Shown: positions 6,678-15,127, numbered from the stretch's first letter. The stretch: DNA of 15,285 nucleotides from Fidelibacterota bacterium (GCA_011049095.1 DSDE01000301.1:1-15285), one strand, 5' to 3'. Notes: generated by a model not told the origin, from the sequence alone. Numbers and translations: made by a program.

Positions 6678-8023
6678 GTTATGGTATCAATTTCGATGAC
6701 GGCAAAGGCGCTGGCAAAAAGCATCCAGTAGAGCCGGTTACTGTTGATATCACCGCTGAAAAAACTGGCAAAAAAGAGAATCAGCATAGCAATAATAATA
6801 AGCATAGGCTGGGTTGAGATGATGGATTTTATTTTTTTCAGCGAGAAAACTGCCTTGGCAAATGCGCTCCACATTAGCAAAAAAAGGCTCAATCCAAGAA
6901 TGCCCAGCTCATAAAGAATTTCCACGAAAATATTGTGAGGATACCAGCGAAAATCCCGCCACACGAAGAGATTAGAAAAAGAGCCGCTGCCAAAACCACT
7001 GAGCCATCGCGATGGTGTGGAAAGCCAGTTTTGAAAAGCCATTTCCCAAAAGTGAAGCCGCGAGGCAATGGTGGAGACCCTTTCAATTCCGGTTTCAGTC
7101 ACCACGATGGTGTCACCGGAGATTTCCAGAAAGCGCTTGGTGATGCTTTCCGGTAGTATCAGCAGAAAAAGTGCCAGCAGCAGAAAGAGAATAATGGAAA
7201 GACTGTAAATACGCTGGCGGTTTTGCTGTTCTAAAAAGAGAATATAAACCAAAGCTGCCAGAAAGAGACTCACCAGCGGGCCCCGGCTGCCGGTGGAGAA
7301 AAGTGTGGGTATCAGGATTAGCAGTATCATAACAGAAGCTATCAGCTCATTTTTATCTTTGCGCACGATGTAAACCGCTGCGAAACCAATGCCAATGGCC
7401 ACAATACGCGCCACACCTATAGGATTTGAGCCAAAAACTGAGAGCCGCACCAGATAACCGAAAAGTTGTCCGCTGACAAATGCATGCACCAGATTATACG
7501 CCATAATAACGCTTGTTAATGCAATGATAGCCAGCAGAGACATAAAAAACCGCTTTAAATCTTCCTTTGTGTGCAGCAGAAGCAGGGGAGCTAAAAAAAT
7601 AGAGTGGGTGAATACCCAGAAGCTCAGCACTTTTTCGCTGCCATAATTTTTAGAAGGGGTATAGAGACCTGTCAAAAGAATGATGATGCCAAAAATTAAA
7701 AAAGGAATATAAAAATGCTTACGAGATTCTGTTAAAAAAACACGTCCCTGCAGAAAGCGGACAAAAACACCACCCCAAAGCGCCATTGCCAATAAAATGG
7801 TGATATCAAGGGACTGAAAGAGAGGGATATTAGCAATCAGCCACCCTTTAATCACACCGATGAGAAAAAAAAGGTTAAGGGTCAGCTCCGGAAGCCATAG
7901 AAGGAGCACCCCCAGCGGAATAAGAAAGGCCAGTACCAGAGGCAGTATCGGGTGAATTTTTATGCCATAGATGATTACGACACTTTCCAGCAGAATAAAT
8001 AGAGCAATATGCCAACGCTTCAT
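6674..8023 (-). CDS. O-antigen polymerase/ligase family membrane protein (Wzy or WaaL type)
   Basis: A 449-residue protein with about ten or more membrane helices. The features are those of the O-antigen ligase family: a SRGP motif at the start of a helix (about 246-249), a large external loop (about 291-363), and WYPHNIFVEILYELGILGL (from about 360) with the conserved His near 363. In this family the protein either polymerises repeat units (Wzy) or joins finished chains to lipid A-core (WaaL). Its place between the Wzz-like protein and the flippase favours a polymerase. An upstream in-frame TTG at 8053 would add ten residues. The ATG at 8023 is chosen because it forms an ATGA junction with the stop of the upstream gene, like the next two gene junctions downstream. 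No strong ribosome site is seen, in line with coupled translation. Confidence 0.82.
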   Translation of the reverse strand: MKRWHIALFILLESVVIIYGIKIHPILPLVLAFLIPLGVLLLWLPELTLNLFFLIGVIKGWLIANIPLFQSLDITILLAMALWGGVFVRFLQGRVFLTESRKHFYIPFLIFGIIILLTGLYTPSKNYGSEKVLSFWVFTHSIFLAPLLLLHTKEDLKRFFMSLLAIIALTSVIMAYNLVHAFVSGQLFGYLVRLSVFGSNPIGVARIVAIGIGFAAVYIVRKDKNELIASVMILLILIPTLFSTGSRGPLVSLFLAALVYILFLEQQNRQRIYSLSIILFLLLALFLLILPESITKRFLEISGDTIVVTETGIERVSTIASRLHFWEMAFQNWLSTPSRWLSGFGSGSFSNLFVWRDFRWYPHNIFVEILYELGILGLSLFLLMWSAFAKAVFSLKKIKSIISTQPMLIIIAMLILFFASFFSGDINSNRLYWMLFASAFAVIEIDTIT

Positions 8024-9120
8024 TCGCCAGTCTGAGTCTTTAATGCCAGCCAAAGATTTTTAATAAACTCGAAAGCATAAACAAAGATCAGACTAAAAAT
8101 GAAGCCGGCCATTGAAGCGCCGATGACAATGAGGGCGCGTCGTGGCTTAAATTTATGCAGTGGCTCTTTAGGGTAGTCCAGCACAATAATCGAGGGGACG
8201 GTTTTCATCTCTTCCATTCGAGCCTGCTCATATTGGGGATAGAGAAGCTCCATAATTTTAGCCTGAATCTCCACTTCCCTGTAGAGATTAGCATATTCTA
8301 AGCCATAGTCAGGCAGCTTTTTGAAAGAGATAAAAGGAGATTCACCTTGAGCATTATTTAAAAGCTGCTGCAGCTTGTGGTCAAGATTGCTTACTAGGGC
8401 TTCAAGATTTTTTACTTGGATTGCTTCCGGAGAAAAATTGAGCCGGGTGGTAAAAAGCTCGATTTCTGCCGCCACCATCTGGGCATAGATTTGGGAATAG
8501 ACCTCAATAGCCGCTGATGTTTGAGCCGGAATATCCACCACGCCATATTTAGCCTGAAAATCCCGTAGCCGCTCCTGAGCGATTTGCAAGTCTTTTTCAT
8601 TTTGGCGCAGGCGGTTTTCCAGCGCTTGGCGATTGTATCTGTTTTCTTCCTGATTCATCTCTTTATACATTTGATCCATGAGGCTAAGCATTGTATCAGC
8701 CAAAATCTTGGCAAAGGCTGGGTTCCGGTCAATCGCTCTAATTTTCAGATATCCATAATCGGTCACTTCATATTGCAGGTAGTCACCAAATTTTTCTATA
8801 GCCCGGTCAATGTCTGTCTGCTCGTAGCGATTCACCAGGTCAAAGCTTAATACCAGGTGCTCCCGAAATGTGCGGCTTTCGATGATGGAAATAAACTGAT
8901 TTAGCTCGTCATTTAAATTTGAGAAGCCCATATCAGCCATTGGTAAGCCGGAAAGCATACTGAGAAAGGAGGCGGAGCTGGCGCTGGATGTCTTTAGTGT
9001 GGCATTGGAAGCGAAATAAACCGGCAGCATTAAGGCAATGATTACCGACAGAACGGCAATGAAAGCGGAGTTGCCGATGACAAACCACCGTTTTTTATAG
9101 AGAAGTATGAGATTATCCAT
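8020..9120 (-). CDS. wzz: Chain-length determinant protein, Wzz/GNVR type without kinase domain
   Basis: A 366-residue inner-membrane protein expected to set polymer length and link the inner-membrane machinery to the exporter. There is a first membrane helix at about 13-35, then a periplasmic part with a long charged coiled-coil region (roughly 150-200, with repeated Glu, Arg and Gln). A proline-rich turn LDYPKEPLHKFKPRR (about 314-328) leads into a second helix at about 328-350, as in this family. It stops soon after the second helix and has no Walker motifs or Tyr-rich tail, so it lacks the Wzc tyrosine-kinase half. An AAGG at 9132-9135 overlaps the end of the exporter gene eight bases upstream. 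The downstream gene starts inside its stop codon. Confidence 0.85.
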   Translation of the reverse strand: MDNLILLYKKRWFVIGNSAFIAVLSVIIALMLPVYFASNATLKTSSASSASFLSMLSGLPMADMGFSNLNDELNQFISIIESRTFREHLVLSFDLVNRYEQTDIDRAIEKFGDYLQYEVTDYGYLKIRAIDRNPAFAKILADTMLSLMDQMYKEMNQEENRYNRQALENRLRQNEKDLQIAQERLRDFQAKYGVVDIPAQTSAAIEVYSQIYAQMVAAEIELFTTRLNFSPEAIQVKNLEALVSNLDHKLQQLLNNAQGESPFISFKKLPDYGLEYANLYREVEIQAKIMELLYPQYEQARMEEMKTVPSIIVLDYPKEPLHKFKPRRALIVIGASMAGFIFSLIFVYAFEFIKNLWLALKTQTGE

Positions 9121-9128
9121 TTTTATTT

Positions 9129-10436
9129 CTACCTTGACATATAATATTGCAGCAAGCCGATGGATACAGTTGTGGAAATCAAAGTGCCAACAATTTCTAA
9201 AAGACTCATATCGCCGATAATTTTATGGCTAAATTTCTCCGGAATAATGAGGACATCACCACGCTGAATTTCAATTGCTAAGTCGGCCCTTTTTTTATCG
9301 CCGTTTCTGCGAACAATCATTAATCTGTTTATGTTGCCTTCAATGGAGCTTCCCCCGGCCATTCCAATGTAGTCAAGAGCCTGGCAGCCGCTGATGAAAG
9401 GATAAGAGCCTGGAAGCTGAACCAATCCCTGGACATAAACTTCATTTTGAGCTCCCAGCTCGAAGTGATCACCGGCTTGTAATTCAATATCTTTCATTGG
9501 ATAGTTATCATTTCGACCACTAAGGTCTATTTTGTAACTTTTATTTTCACCATATTGCTTTCTGAAAACGATGACGATTTGTGGATCAATCTTGTAATCA
9601 AAATGGTTAAAACGTTTGAAAAATTGACTTAGTTTTTCACCTTCAATAAATGGATATAGACCCGGCTCTTTGACCGCACCCTGTATCGTGATTGTTTCTT
9701 TGGAAAGTTTTGCTTTGGGAATAAAAACCAAATCGCCACTTTGTAGAAAGGGATTCTCAGCCATATCGCCATCGAGATAATAGGCAAAGCCATTAATAGT
9801 TGTCGTTGTAGAATCGGTGTGACGGATTTCAATCTTATCCAAACGTGCCAGCGGATCAAGACCGCCAAATCGCTGAATGACATCCATCACCCTTTCAGTG
9901 GCCTTTACTGAAAATGCGCCCGGTGTTTCAAAGGCGCCGCTTAAGTAGATTTTCATCAGCCGGGCATCAATGAGCTGGACGGAGATTTTATCTACCTTTA
10001 GCTGACGCTTTAAAACAGTTTTGATTTCGGTTTCCAATTGGCGTATTGTCAGGTTTTTAACGTTGATAGAAGCAATTCCGGGAATGTCTATGTGATTATT
10101 CAGCCCTACCAATAATTCAAAATAGGCGGCTTGTGATCCAATAATATTAACACCAATAATATCACCGGGTCCCAATATGTATTTGTCAGTATCAATGGGT
10201 TCACCAATTGCATTTAAAATTGTTAGTCCTTTGGCCGCATCTTTCCTGGCTTGAAGCCGTGCCTTCTGAAATTCGTTTTCCTGTATGGCGCTTTCTGTAT
10301 TTTGTCTAGCACGGGCGTCCTCTTTTTCTTTGAGAAAATCAATGCGTGAAACCTGTGCCGGCGCTATACTACAAAGAATAAAGACGGCAAGTATCACATA
10401 CTTGAAAAGATATTTCTTATGACCGGTCAAATTCAT
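9129..10436 (-). CDS. wza: Wza-like polysaccharide export protein (SLBB domains)
   Basis: A 435-residue outer-membrane export protein. After a signal peptide (about 1-28) and a charged helical stretch, the polysaccharide-export domain begins at YILGPGDIIGVNIIG (86-100) and is followed by NHIDIPGIASINVKNLT (114-130). Three SLBB-like units follow: about 163-240 (YLSGAFETPGAFSV), about 250-330 (IQGAVKEPGLYPF) and about 332-398 (VYVQGLVQLPGSYPF). Each shows the V-x-G-x-V-x-x-P-G pattern. A C-terminal hydrophobic helix (about 410-432) fits the outer-membrane helix of Wza. Cys22 lies in the signal peptide but the -1 residue is Leu, so a lipoprotein is doubtful. An AAGGG sits very close to the ATG at 10436. 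It is probably the partner of the adjacent Wzz-like protein. Confidence 0.9.
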   Translation of the reverse strand: MNLTGHKKYLFKYVILAVFILCSIAPAQVSRIDFLKEKEDARARQNTESAIQENEFQKARLQARKDAAKGLTILNAIGEPIDTDKYILGPGDIIGVNIIGSQAAYFELLVGLNNHIDIPGIASINVKNLTIRQLETEIKTVLKRQLKVDKISVQLIDARLMKIYLSGAFETPGAFSVKATERVMDVIQRFGGLDPLARLDKIEIRHTDSTTTTINGFAYYLDGDMAENPFLQSGDLVFIPKAKLSKETITIQGAVKEPGLYPFIEGEKLSQFFKRFNHFDYKIDPQIVIVFRKQYGENKSYKIDLSGRNDNYPMKDIELQAGDHFELGAQNEVYVQGLVQLPGSYPFISGCQALDYIGMAGGSSIEGNINRLMIVRRNGDKKRADLAIEIQRGDVLIIPEKFSHKIIGDMSLLEIVGTLISTTVSIGLLQYYMSR

Positions 10437-10518
10437 TCCCTTTTTTATGAAATTTACGTTTAGGCTTGAGATAGGAAGGCAGCTTTTGAACGTCTGTAAG
10501 ACCTGATTTATTGGACAT
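10417..10518 (-). CDS. Possible 33-residue basic peptide overlapping the wza start
   Basis: A short frame from ATG 10518 to TAA 10417-10419 fills much of the 120-base gap between rmlB and wza and overlaps the wza start by 20 bases in another frame. The product is rich in Lys and Arg (SYLKPKRKFHKKG) and resembles no family I know. No clear Shine-Dalgarno sequence precedes it. It could be a leader peptide coupling translation into wza, or a chance frame. Confidence 0.25.
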   Translation of the reverse strand: MSNKSGLTDVQKLPSYLKPKRKFHKKGNEFDRS

Positions 10519-10556
10519 ATCAGCTTTGTGTATTAATCTTTTTATAGGAAAAGAGC

Positions 10557-11585
10557 TCACAGCTCCATCTCGTAATGCTGTTTGTAATAATTAAGATACT
10601 CACCGGATTTGATACGCAGCCACCAATCGTGATGTTCCACATACCAGTCAATCGTCTCCTGAATGCCGGTTTCGAACGTGTAGGACGGCTCCCAGCCCAA
10701 TTCCCGTTTGATTTTGGAAGCATCAATGGCATAGCGGCGGTCGTGTCCCGGACGGTCCTTGACATAAGTAATAAGTGATTCTGACTTGCCGAGGAGTTCC
10801 AGAATTTTTTTGACAATGTGTATATTGGCCCATTCGTTATTGCCGCCGATATTATAAACTTCACCGAATTGTCCTTTCTCCAAAACGGTGAGAATGGCAT
10901 CGCAGTGGTCTTTGACGTGGAGCCAGTCGCGAATGTTCATTCCATCACCGTAAACGGGCAGCGCTTTGTCGCCGAGGGCATTGGAAATCATCAGCGGTAT
11001 GAGTTTTTCCGGGAATTGGTAGGGTCCGTAATTATTAGAGCAGCGGGTGGTGAGGACCGGCATTCCGTGGGTGTGAAAAGCGGCTCGCACCAGCAGGTCT
11101 GCGGCGGTTTTGCTTGAGGAGTAGGGCGAATTGGGCTGGAGGGGTGTCTCTTCGGTAAAATAGCCCGTGTCACCCAAGCTGCCATAAACTTCATCGGTAC
11201 CTACCTGGAGAAATTTTCTCACGCTAAATTTGCGAGCAGCATCAAGCAATATCTGCGTGCCCAGTACATTGGTGATAATAAAGGGCGTTGCAGAATGGAT
11301 AGAACGGTCAACGTGCGATTCGGCAGCGAAATTGATAATTTCATCAAATGCTTCTTTCTCAAATAGCTGATGAATGAAATTCTCGTCAGCGATATCACCT
11401 TTCACAAAATGATAGCGGCCGGGATATTTTTCTTCGATGCCGCTAAGGTTTTCCAGATTGCCGGCATAAGTGAGTTTGTCCAGGTTCCAGATATCATAAT
11501 CAGACCTGGTTTCTAAGGTTTGCCAGATAAAATTGCTACCGATAAATCCGGCGCCACCGGTGACGAGGAGTTTTTTCTTAGTCAA
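10557..11585 (-). CDS. rmlB: dTDP-glucose 4,6-dehydratase
   Basis: This enzyme converts dTDP-glucose to dTDP-4-dehydro-6-deoxyglucose with bound NAD, the second step of dTDP-L-rhamnose synthesis in the cytoplasm. It is an extended SDR protein of 342 residues, the usual size. The NAD motif is TGGAGFIGSN (9-18). The catalytic triplet Thr130-Asp131-Glu132 lies in VGTDEVYG, and the Tyr155-x-x-x-Lys159 pair in PYSSSK. NFAAESHVDRSI (85-96) and RCSNNYGPYQFPEKLIPLMI are also family hallmarks. The start codon is TTG, supported by AAGGAG seven bases upstream and by the motif position. It overlaps the end of rmlC by eight bases. The product feeds rmlC; rmlA and rmlD are not in the window. Confidence 0.96.
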   Translation of the reverse strand: MTKKKLLVTGGAGFIGSNFIWQTLETRSDYDIWNLDKLTYAGNLENLSGIEEKYPGRYHFVKGDIADENFIHQLFEKEAFDEIINFAAESHVDRSIHSATPFIITNVLGTQILLDAARKFSVRKFLQVGTDEVYGSLGDTGYFTEETPLQPNSPYSSSKTAADLLVRAAFHTHGMPVLTTRCSNNYGPYQFPEKLIPLMISNALGDKALPVYGDGMNIRDWLHVKDHCDAILTVLEKGQFGEVYNIGGNNEWANIHIVKKILELLGKSESLITYVKDRPGHDRRYAIDASKIKRELGWEPSYTFETGIQETIDWYVEHHDWWLRIKSGEYLNYYKQHYEMEL

Positions 11586-12123
11586 ATTTCAGCTCCTTCA
11601 GCAAGGGTTGTTTTTGGTCTTTCGGTGAAAGCAGGGGATTTTTCACCGGCCAGGGAATGGCAATTTCTGGATCATTCCAAGCGATGCCGCGGTCAAAATC
11701 AGGCGCGTAAAAGCTGCTGGTTTTGTACTGCACCAAAGCCGTATCGCTGAGAACGAGAAAGCCATGGGCAAAACCTTCAGGAATAAATAACTGGCAGTGA
11801 TTGCTATCGCTGAGTTCGTGGGCCGTCCATTTCCCAAAATGGGGCGAATTGGGGCGGATATCCACAGCCACATCCCAAATGGCGCCTTGCACAACCCGCA
11901 CCAGTTTTCCCTGCGAATGGGGAGCCGCCTGAAAATGCAGTCCCCTAAGTGTGTCTTTTTTGGAAAGTGACTGATTATCCTGCACAAAGGCGTAGGGAAT
12001 CCCCGCCGCTGCAAAATCTTTGGCATGATAGCTTTCGAGAAAATAGCCCCGTTCGTCGCCAAAAACTTTCGGTTTTATCAGAATAACCTCGGGAATCTGT
12101 GTTGATTCAAAATGAAATGGCAT
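11578..12123 (-). CDS. rmlC: dTDP-4-dehydrorhamnose 3,5-epimerase
   Basis: This enzyme epimerises C3 and C5 of dTDP-4-dehydro-6-deoxyglucose, the third step of dTDP-L-rhamnose synthesis. It is a cupin of 181 residues, the normal length. Hallmarks in order are FGDERGYFLESY (21-32), LRGLHFQ (59-65) with the catalytic His63, Lys73 after a Gln-Gly, GAIWDVAVDIR (80-90), FIPEGFAHGF (113-122), Tyr133 in VQYKTS, and Asp169 in SPKDQ near the end. All expected active-site residues are visible. Its ATG shares one base with the ugd stop codon (TGATG at 12121-12125), so translation is probably coupled. A GGAG inside ugd about 12 bases upstream is a weak ribosome site. Confidence 0.96.
   Translation of the reverse strand: MPFHFESTQIPEVILIKPKVFGDERGYFLESYHAKDFAAAGIPYAFVQDNQSLSKKDTLRGLHFQAAPHSQGKLVRVVQGAIWDVAVDIRPNSPHFGKWTAHELSDSNHCQLFIPEGFAHGFLVLSDTALVQYKTSSFYAPDFDRGIAWNDPEIAIPWPVKNPLLSPKDQKQPLLKELKFD
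11593..11598 (-). promoter_or_regulatory. Ribosome binding site fixing the rmlB TTG start
   Basis: On the - strand AAGGAG lies seven bases before the TTG at 11585. It is inside the 3' end of rmlC and is what supports a non-ATG start eight bases into the rmlC overlap. Confidence 0.7.
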
Positions 12124-13436
12124 CAGTCTATCAAGCTCCGGCCCATACCGACATAGCGAAAGCCGTGGGAATTCATAATGCGCTTATTATAGACGTTACG
12201 GGTGTCGATAAAATTTGGCTCAATCATCGTGTTTTTCAGTTTCTCAAGATTCATATCGCGAAATTCATTCCATTCGGTGAGCAAAACGATGGCGTGGGCG
12301 TTTTCTGCGGCGTGATAGGGGCTGATGCGGTAATCCAGCTTGGGGAAATCACGGCGGAAATCTTCCATAGCCACCGGGTCAAAAACCTGAACGTGAGCGC
12401 CGGCATCTTCAAGAATGGGAATGATGGTCTTTGCCGGTGATTCCCTGGTGTCATCGGTATTGGGCTTGAAGCTCAGGCCTAAAATGGCAATAGTTTTATC
12501 TTTAAGATCAGGAAGGAGCTGTTTAGTTTTTCCTACAACAAGCCGTTTCTGATTTTCATTGACTTCAACGGCGGCTTCTACCAGTTTTGTGGAAATGCCA
12601 TGTTCGCGAAAAATCTGCGTCAGGGCGAGTGTGTCTTTTGGAAAGCAGCTTCCACCGTACCCAGGACCCGGGTGGAGAAACTTCGGACTGATGCGTCCGT
12701 CGAGGCCCATTGCTTTTGCGACAATATGCACATCTCCGCCTACAATATCGCATAGATTAGCAATTTCATTGATAAAAGTGATTTTTACTGCTAAAAAGGC
12801 ATTTGAGGCGTATTTGATTAATTCTGCCGTTTCGATGTTGGTTTCTACAACGGGCGTTTCCCGCAGGTAGAGAGGGCGATAGACATCTTTCATGATTTCA
12901 GCGGCTTTGGCAGACGAGCTGCCGATGACGACACGATCGGGTCTAAGGAAATCACCGACGGCAGAGCCTTCCCGCAGAAATTCCGGATTGCTCACCACAT
13001 CAAAGCCAACAGTGTTATTTTTCTTTTCAGAAATTAGTTGATAGACTTTTTTACCGGTACCTACGGGGACGGTTGACTTATTAACAAAAATTTTATAGCT
13101 GTTGAGATTTTTGGCAAAAGTCTCACCAACTTTCCAGACGGCATCCAGGTCAGCTTCGCCACCTTTTCCGGGAGGTGTGCCAACAGCGCTGAAGACTACA
13201 TCGGCTGCTTGAATGGCTTTATCAACTTCGGTGCTAAAGCTGAGACGTCCTGCCTGTACATTTCTGTCAAGGACCTCCTTCAGACCAGGCTCATAAATGG
13301 GAATTTTTCCATTTAGAAGCATGTCAATTTTTTCTTTATTGATATCTACACACACGACATTATTCCCAAAATCAGCCAATCCTGTTCCTGATACCAAACC
13401 GACATATCCGGTTCCAACCACACAAATATTTTTCAT
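12123..13436 (-). CDS. ugd: UDP-glucose 6-dehydrogenase
   Basis: This enzyme oxidises UDP-glucose to UDP-glucuronate with two NAD, supplying an acidic sugar donor for the polymer. It has 437 residues, usual for the bacterial enzyme. The N-terminal Rossmann motif is VVGTGYVGLVSG (6-17), with Asp31 ending the second strand for NAD binding. STVPVGTG (121-128) and NPEFLREGSAVGDFL (150-164) are family signatures. The active-site loop is GPGYGGSCFPKDT (257-269), with nucleophile Cys264. The C-terminal UDP-binding domain includes AILGLSFKPNTDDTRESPA. A strong ribosome site precedes it, and it is the first gene of the sugar-nucleotide block. UDP-mannose or UDP-N-acetylsugar dehydrogenases are relatives, but the motifs fit the glucose enzyme best. 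Confidence 0.94.
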   Translation of the reverse strand: MKNICVVGTGYVGLVSGTGLADFGNNVVCVDINKEKIDMLLNGKIPIYEPGLKEVLDRNVQAGRLSFSTEVDKAIQAADVVFSAVGTPPGKGGEADLDAVWKVGETFAKNLNSYKIFVNKSTVPVGTGKKVYQLISEKKNNTVGFDVVSNPEFLREGSAVGDFLRPDRVVIGSSSAKAAEIMKDVYRPLYLRETPVVETNIETAELIKYASNAFLAVKITFINEIANLCDIVGGDVHIVAKAMGLDGRISPKFLHPGPGYGGSCFPKDTLALTQIFREHGISTKLVEAAVEVNENQKRLVVGKTKQLLPDLKDKTIAILGLSFKPNTDDTRESPAKTIIPILEDAGAHVQVFDPVAMEDFRRDFPKLDYRISPYHAAENAHAIVLLTEWNEFRDMNLEKLKNTMIEPNFIDTRNVYNKRIMNSHGFRYVGMGRSLID

Positions 13437-13442
13437 TCAAAT

Positions 13443-13447
13443 CCTCC
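13443..13447 (-). promoter_or_regulatory. Ribosome binding site of ugd
   Basis: On the - strand GGAGG lies six bases before the ATG at 13436. It is the strongest ribosome site in the polysaccharide block, as expected for a leading gene. Confidence 0.7.
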
Positions 13448-13462
13448 AATTCATCAGATCAA

Positions 13463-13490
13463 AATTTATGAATATTCGCTGCAGATTCAA
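13463..13490 (-). promoter_or_regulatory. Possible weak promoter before ugd
   Basis: On the - strand TTGAAT (13485-13490) and TAAATT (13463-13468) are spaced by 16 bases inside the 95-base gap between mltF and ugd. Both boxes are imperfect. If real, the polysaccharide genes can be transcribed apart from mltF. No terminator was seen after mltF, so read-through is also possible. Confidence 0.25.
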
Positions 13491-13531
13491 AAAGAATAGA
13501 AGTGGGAAAGCATTGATTTTGCCAATAAGCT

Positions 13532-15067
13532 TTATTTTTCTACAAATTGTTTGTATTGTTCATAGCGGTCAAAAATTTCCCGAACGTATTTATAGGGCTC
13601 TTCACCTCGGCAATATCCCCTTAGCACAACAATGTCATTATAGTATTTTTTATCAGACAATTTCAGGATTTCATTCTCGACGTGCTCATACCAGATGTTT
13701 GGATTCTTGCCAAATTTTTCAGCAAGCCTACGGGCATCTTTTACATGTTCCTGCCCGGCATTATAACTGGCCATAGCAAATTTGATGGCTTCCAGTGAGT
13801 CGCCAAGAGTCTTGTACCAGGCATCATGCAGGTCATGGAGATATTGGGTGCCGGCACGGATACTTTGCACAGGGTCGCTTCTGTCGGTAACGCCATATTG
13901 TCTGGCTGTTCCTGGCATAAGCTGCATAAGTCCCTTAGCGCCGGCCCAGCTTTCTGATTTGGGATTAAACATAGATTCCTGATAAATGAGAGAGGCAAAA
14001 AGGCGCCAATCCCATTCCAGCTCCTGAGCCTGAGCCCTTATGAGAGAATCGTATGGAGAAATCTGCCCCGTATCTCTATTTACAAAGAAATCACTGCGTT
14101 GCCTAGAACGAAAAGCAAGGGTGTTTTTGAAGTATTTATTGTAGATGACGTAATAGTCCGTTTCTTTTTTCATGCTGTCGATCCAGGTGTTGACAGATTC
14201 TAAAAGAAGAGGAGAGTTTTTTCTCACAGCCCAGGCCAGGCGCTGGCTGAAGCTGATGGGTGTATCCACATCCAGGACAGGATAATAGGCTGCATTGATC
14301 AAAGCAATGTGGTCATCACTGATAGTGTATTCAATCTGACCCTCTGCGACCTGGCGGATCAGCTCTTCGGTAGAGACGGTGCCGGATACAATTTCAACCT
14401 GTATATCGCCGCCGATTTCATCCATTAGATTCATCAAGCGCGTGTAATAGCTTGTATTTTGACGGACATATACTTTTTCTCCGATGAGATTAACTGCGTC
14501 CCGTATCAGAGATGCTTCAATTTCGTGAAGTTTCATCTTGCGCCAATTATCAGGTTTCCGCTGTACCAATACTTGTTTGGTTAAACTGTGATGAACGGTA
14601 AATTGCACCAATTGGGCTCGTTTTCGGGTGATTGTCAGGCCATGGGCCACTAGGTCTCCCCGTCCGTCATTGAGCATTTCAAAAACTTCATTAATATCTT
14701 TTGCCATTACAATTTCCAGTTCAAGCGTGAGGTCATTAGCCAGCCGGCGGAGCAGCTCGTATTCATAACCCATTGGTTCGCCCTTATATAGAAAATAGCT
14801 GGTGGCACTATATACGAGCACGACTTTTAATTTGCCGTATTCACGGATTTCTGGGAGGTCAATTTTAACTGTTGGATTTGATACCTGCAGCGCTAGTGTG
14901 GCTCTCATCGTATCTGGCTCTTCATTTCCCCAACTGATGCTGGCACCTGATAAAGACAGCGTAGATTCATTATTGTTCTGGACTTTAAGTTCCTTTTTTG
15001 GGCAGGCAACAAGGAAAAGCAGGATACTGACCAAGCACAGCATTCTAAAATATTGTTTATTTCTCAT
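13532..15067 (-). CDS. mltF: Membrane-bound lytic murein transglycosylase F-like lipoprotein
   Basis: This enzyme cleaves the glycan strand of peptidoglycan between N-acetylmuramate and N-acetylglucosamine, forming 1,6-anhydro ends, probably from the outer-membrane inner face. It has 511 residues. A lipoprotein signal ends at ILLFLVAC (Cys22), and a linker follows to about residue 77. A periplasmic solute-binding-type domain spans about 78-318 (GKLKVVLVYSATSYF, then LVAHGLTITRKRAQLVQFT). The SLT catalytic domain spans about 340-480 with Glu364 in SLIYQESMFNP, GAKGLMQLMPGTA (376-388) and MASYNAGQEHV. The order binding domain then SLT is that of MltF. No clear ribosome site is seen; the region before the ATG is AT-rich. 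It is upstream of ugd on the same strand and could help pass the polymer through the wall, but that link is only positional. Confidence 0.9.
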   Translation of the reverse strand: MRNKQYFRMLCLVSILLFLVACPKKELKVQNNNESTLSLSGASISWGNEEPDTMRATLALQVSNPTVKIDLPEIREYGKLKVVLVYSATSYFLYKGEPMGYEYELLRRLANDLTLELEIVMAKDINEVFEMLNDGRGDLVAHGLTITRKRAQLVQFTVHHSLTKQVLVQRKPDNWRKMKLHEIEASLIRDAVNLIGEKVYVRQNTSYYTRLMNLMDEIGGDIQVEIVSGTVSTEELIRQVAEGQIEYTISDDHIALINAAYYPVLDVDTPISFSQRLAWAVRKNSPLLLESVNTWIDSMKKETDYYVIYNKYFKNTLAFRSRQRSDFFVNRDTGQISPYDSLIRAQAQELEWDWRLFASLIYQESMFNPKSESWAGAKGLMQLMPGTARQYGVTDRSDPVQSIRAGTQYLHDLHDAWYKTLGDSLEAIKFAMASYNAGQEHVKDARRLAEKFGKNPNIWYEHVENEILKLSDKKYYNDIVVLRGYCRGEEPYKYVREIFDRYEQYKQFVEK

Positions 15068-15127
15068 AATATTAATTTAAAGTCTAACTATGGGTGTAGA
15101 AAAGAATAATTTACCTGCATTTAAAAG

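Noticed and set aside
8024..8053. Upstream TTG start adding ten residues to the polymerase-like protein
   Set aside because: The ATG at 8023 forms the same ATGA junction as the next two gene junctions, and the first membrane helix follows directly.
9129..10436. Wza-like protein as a lipoprotein anchored at Cys22
   Set aside because: The residue before the Cys is Leu, not Gly, Ala or Ser, and an ordinary signal cleavage near residue 28 fits better.
10520..10900. A 126-codon - strand frame inside rmlB
   Set aside because: It is a shadow of the rmlB gene, whose motifs and size are complete in the other frame.
12099..12440. A 113-codon + strand frame opposite ugd and rmlC
   Set aside because: Antisense shadow of two well-supported genes; no ribosome site or family motif.
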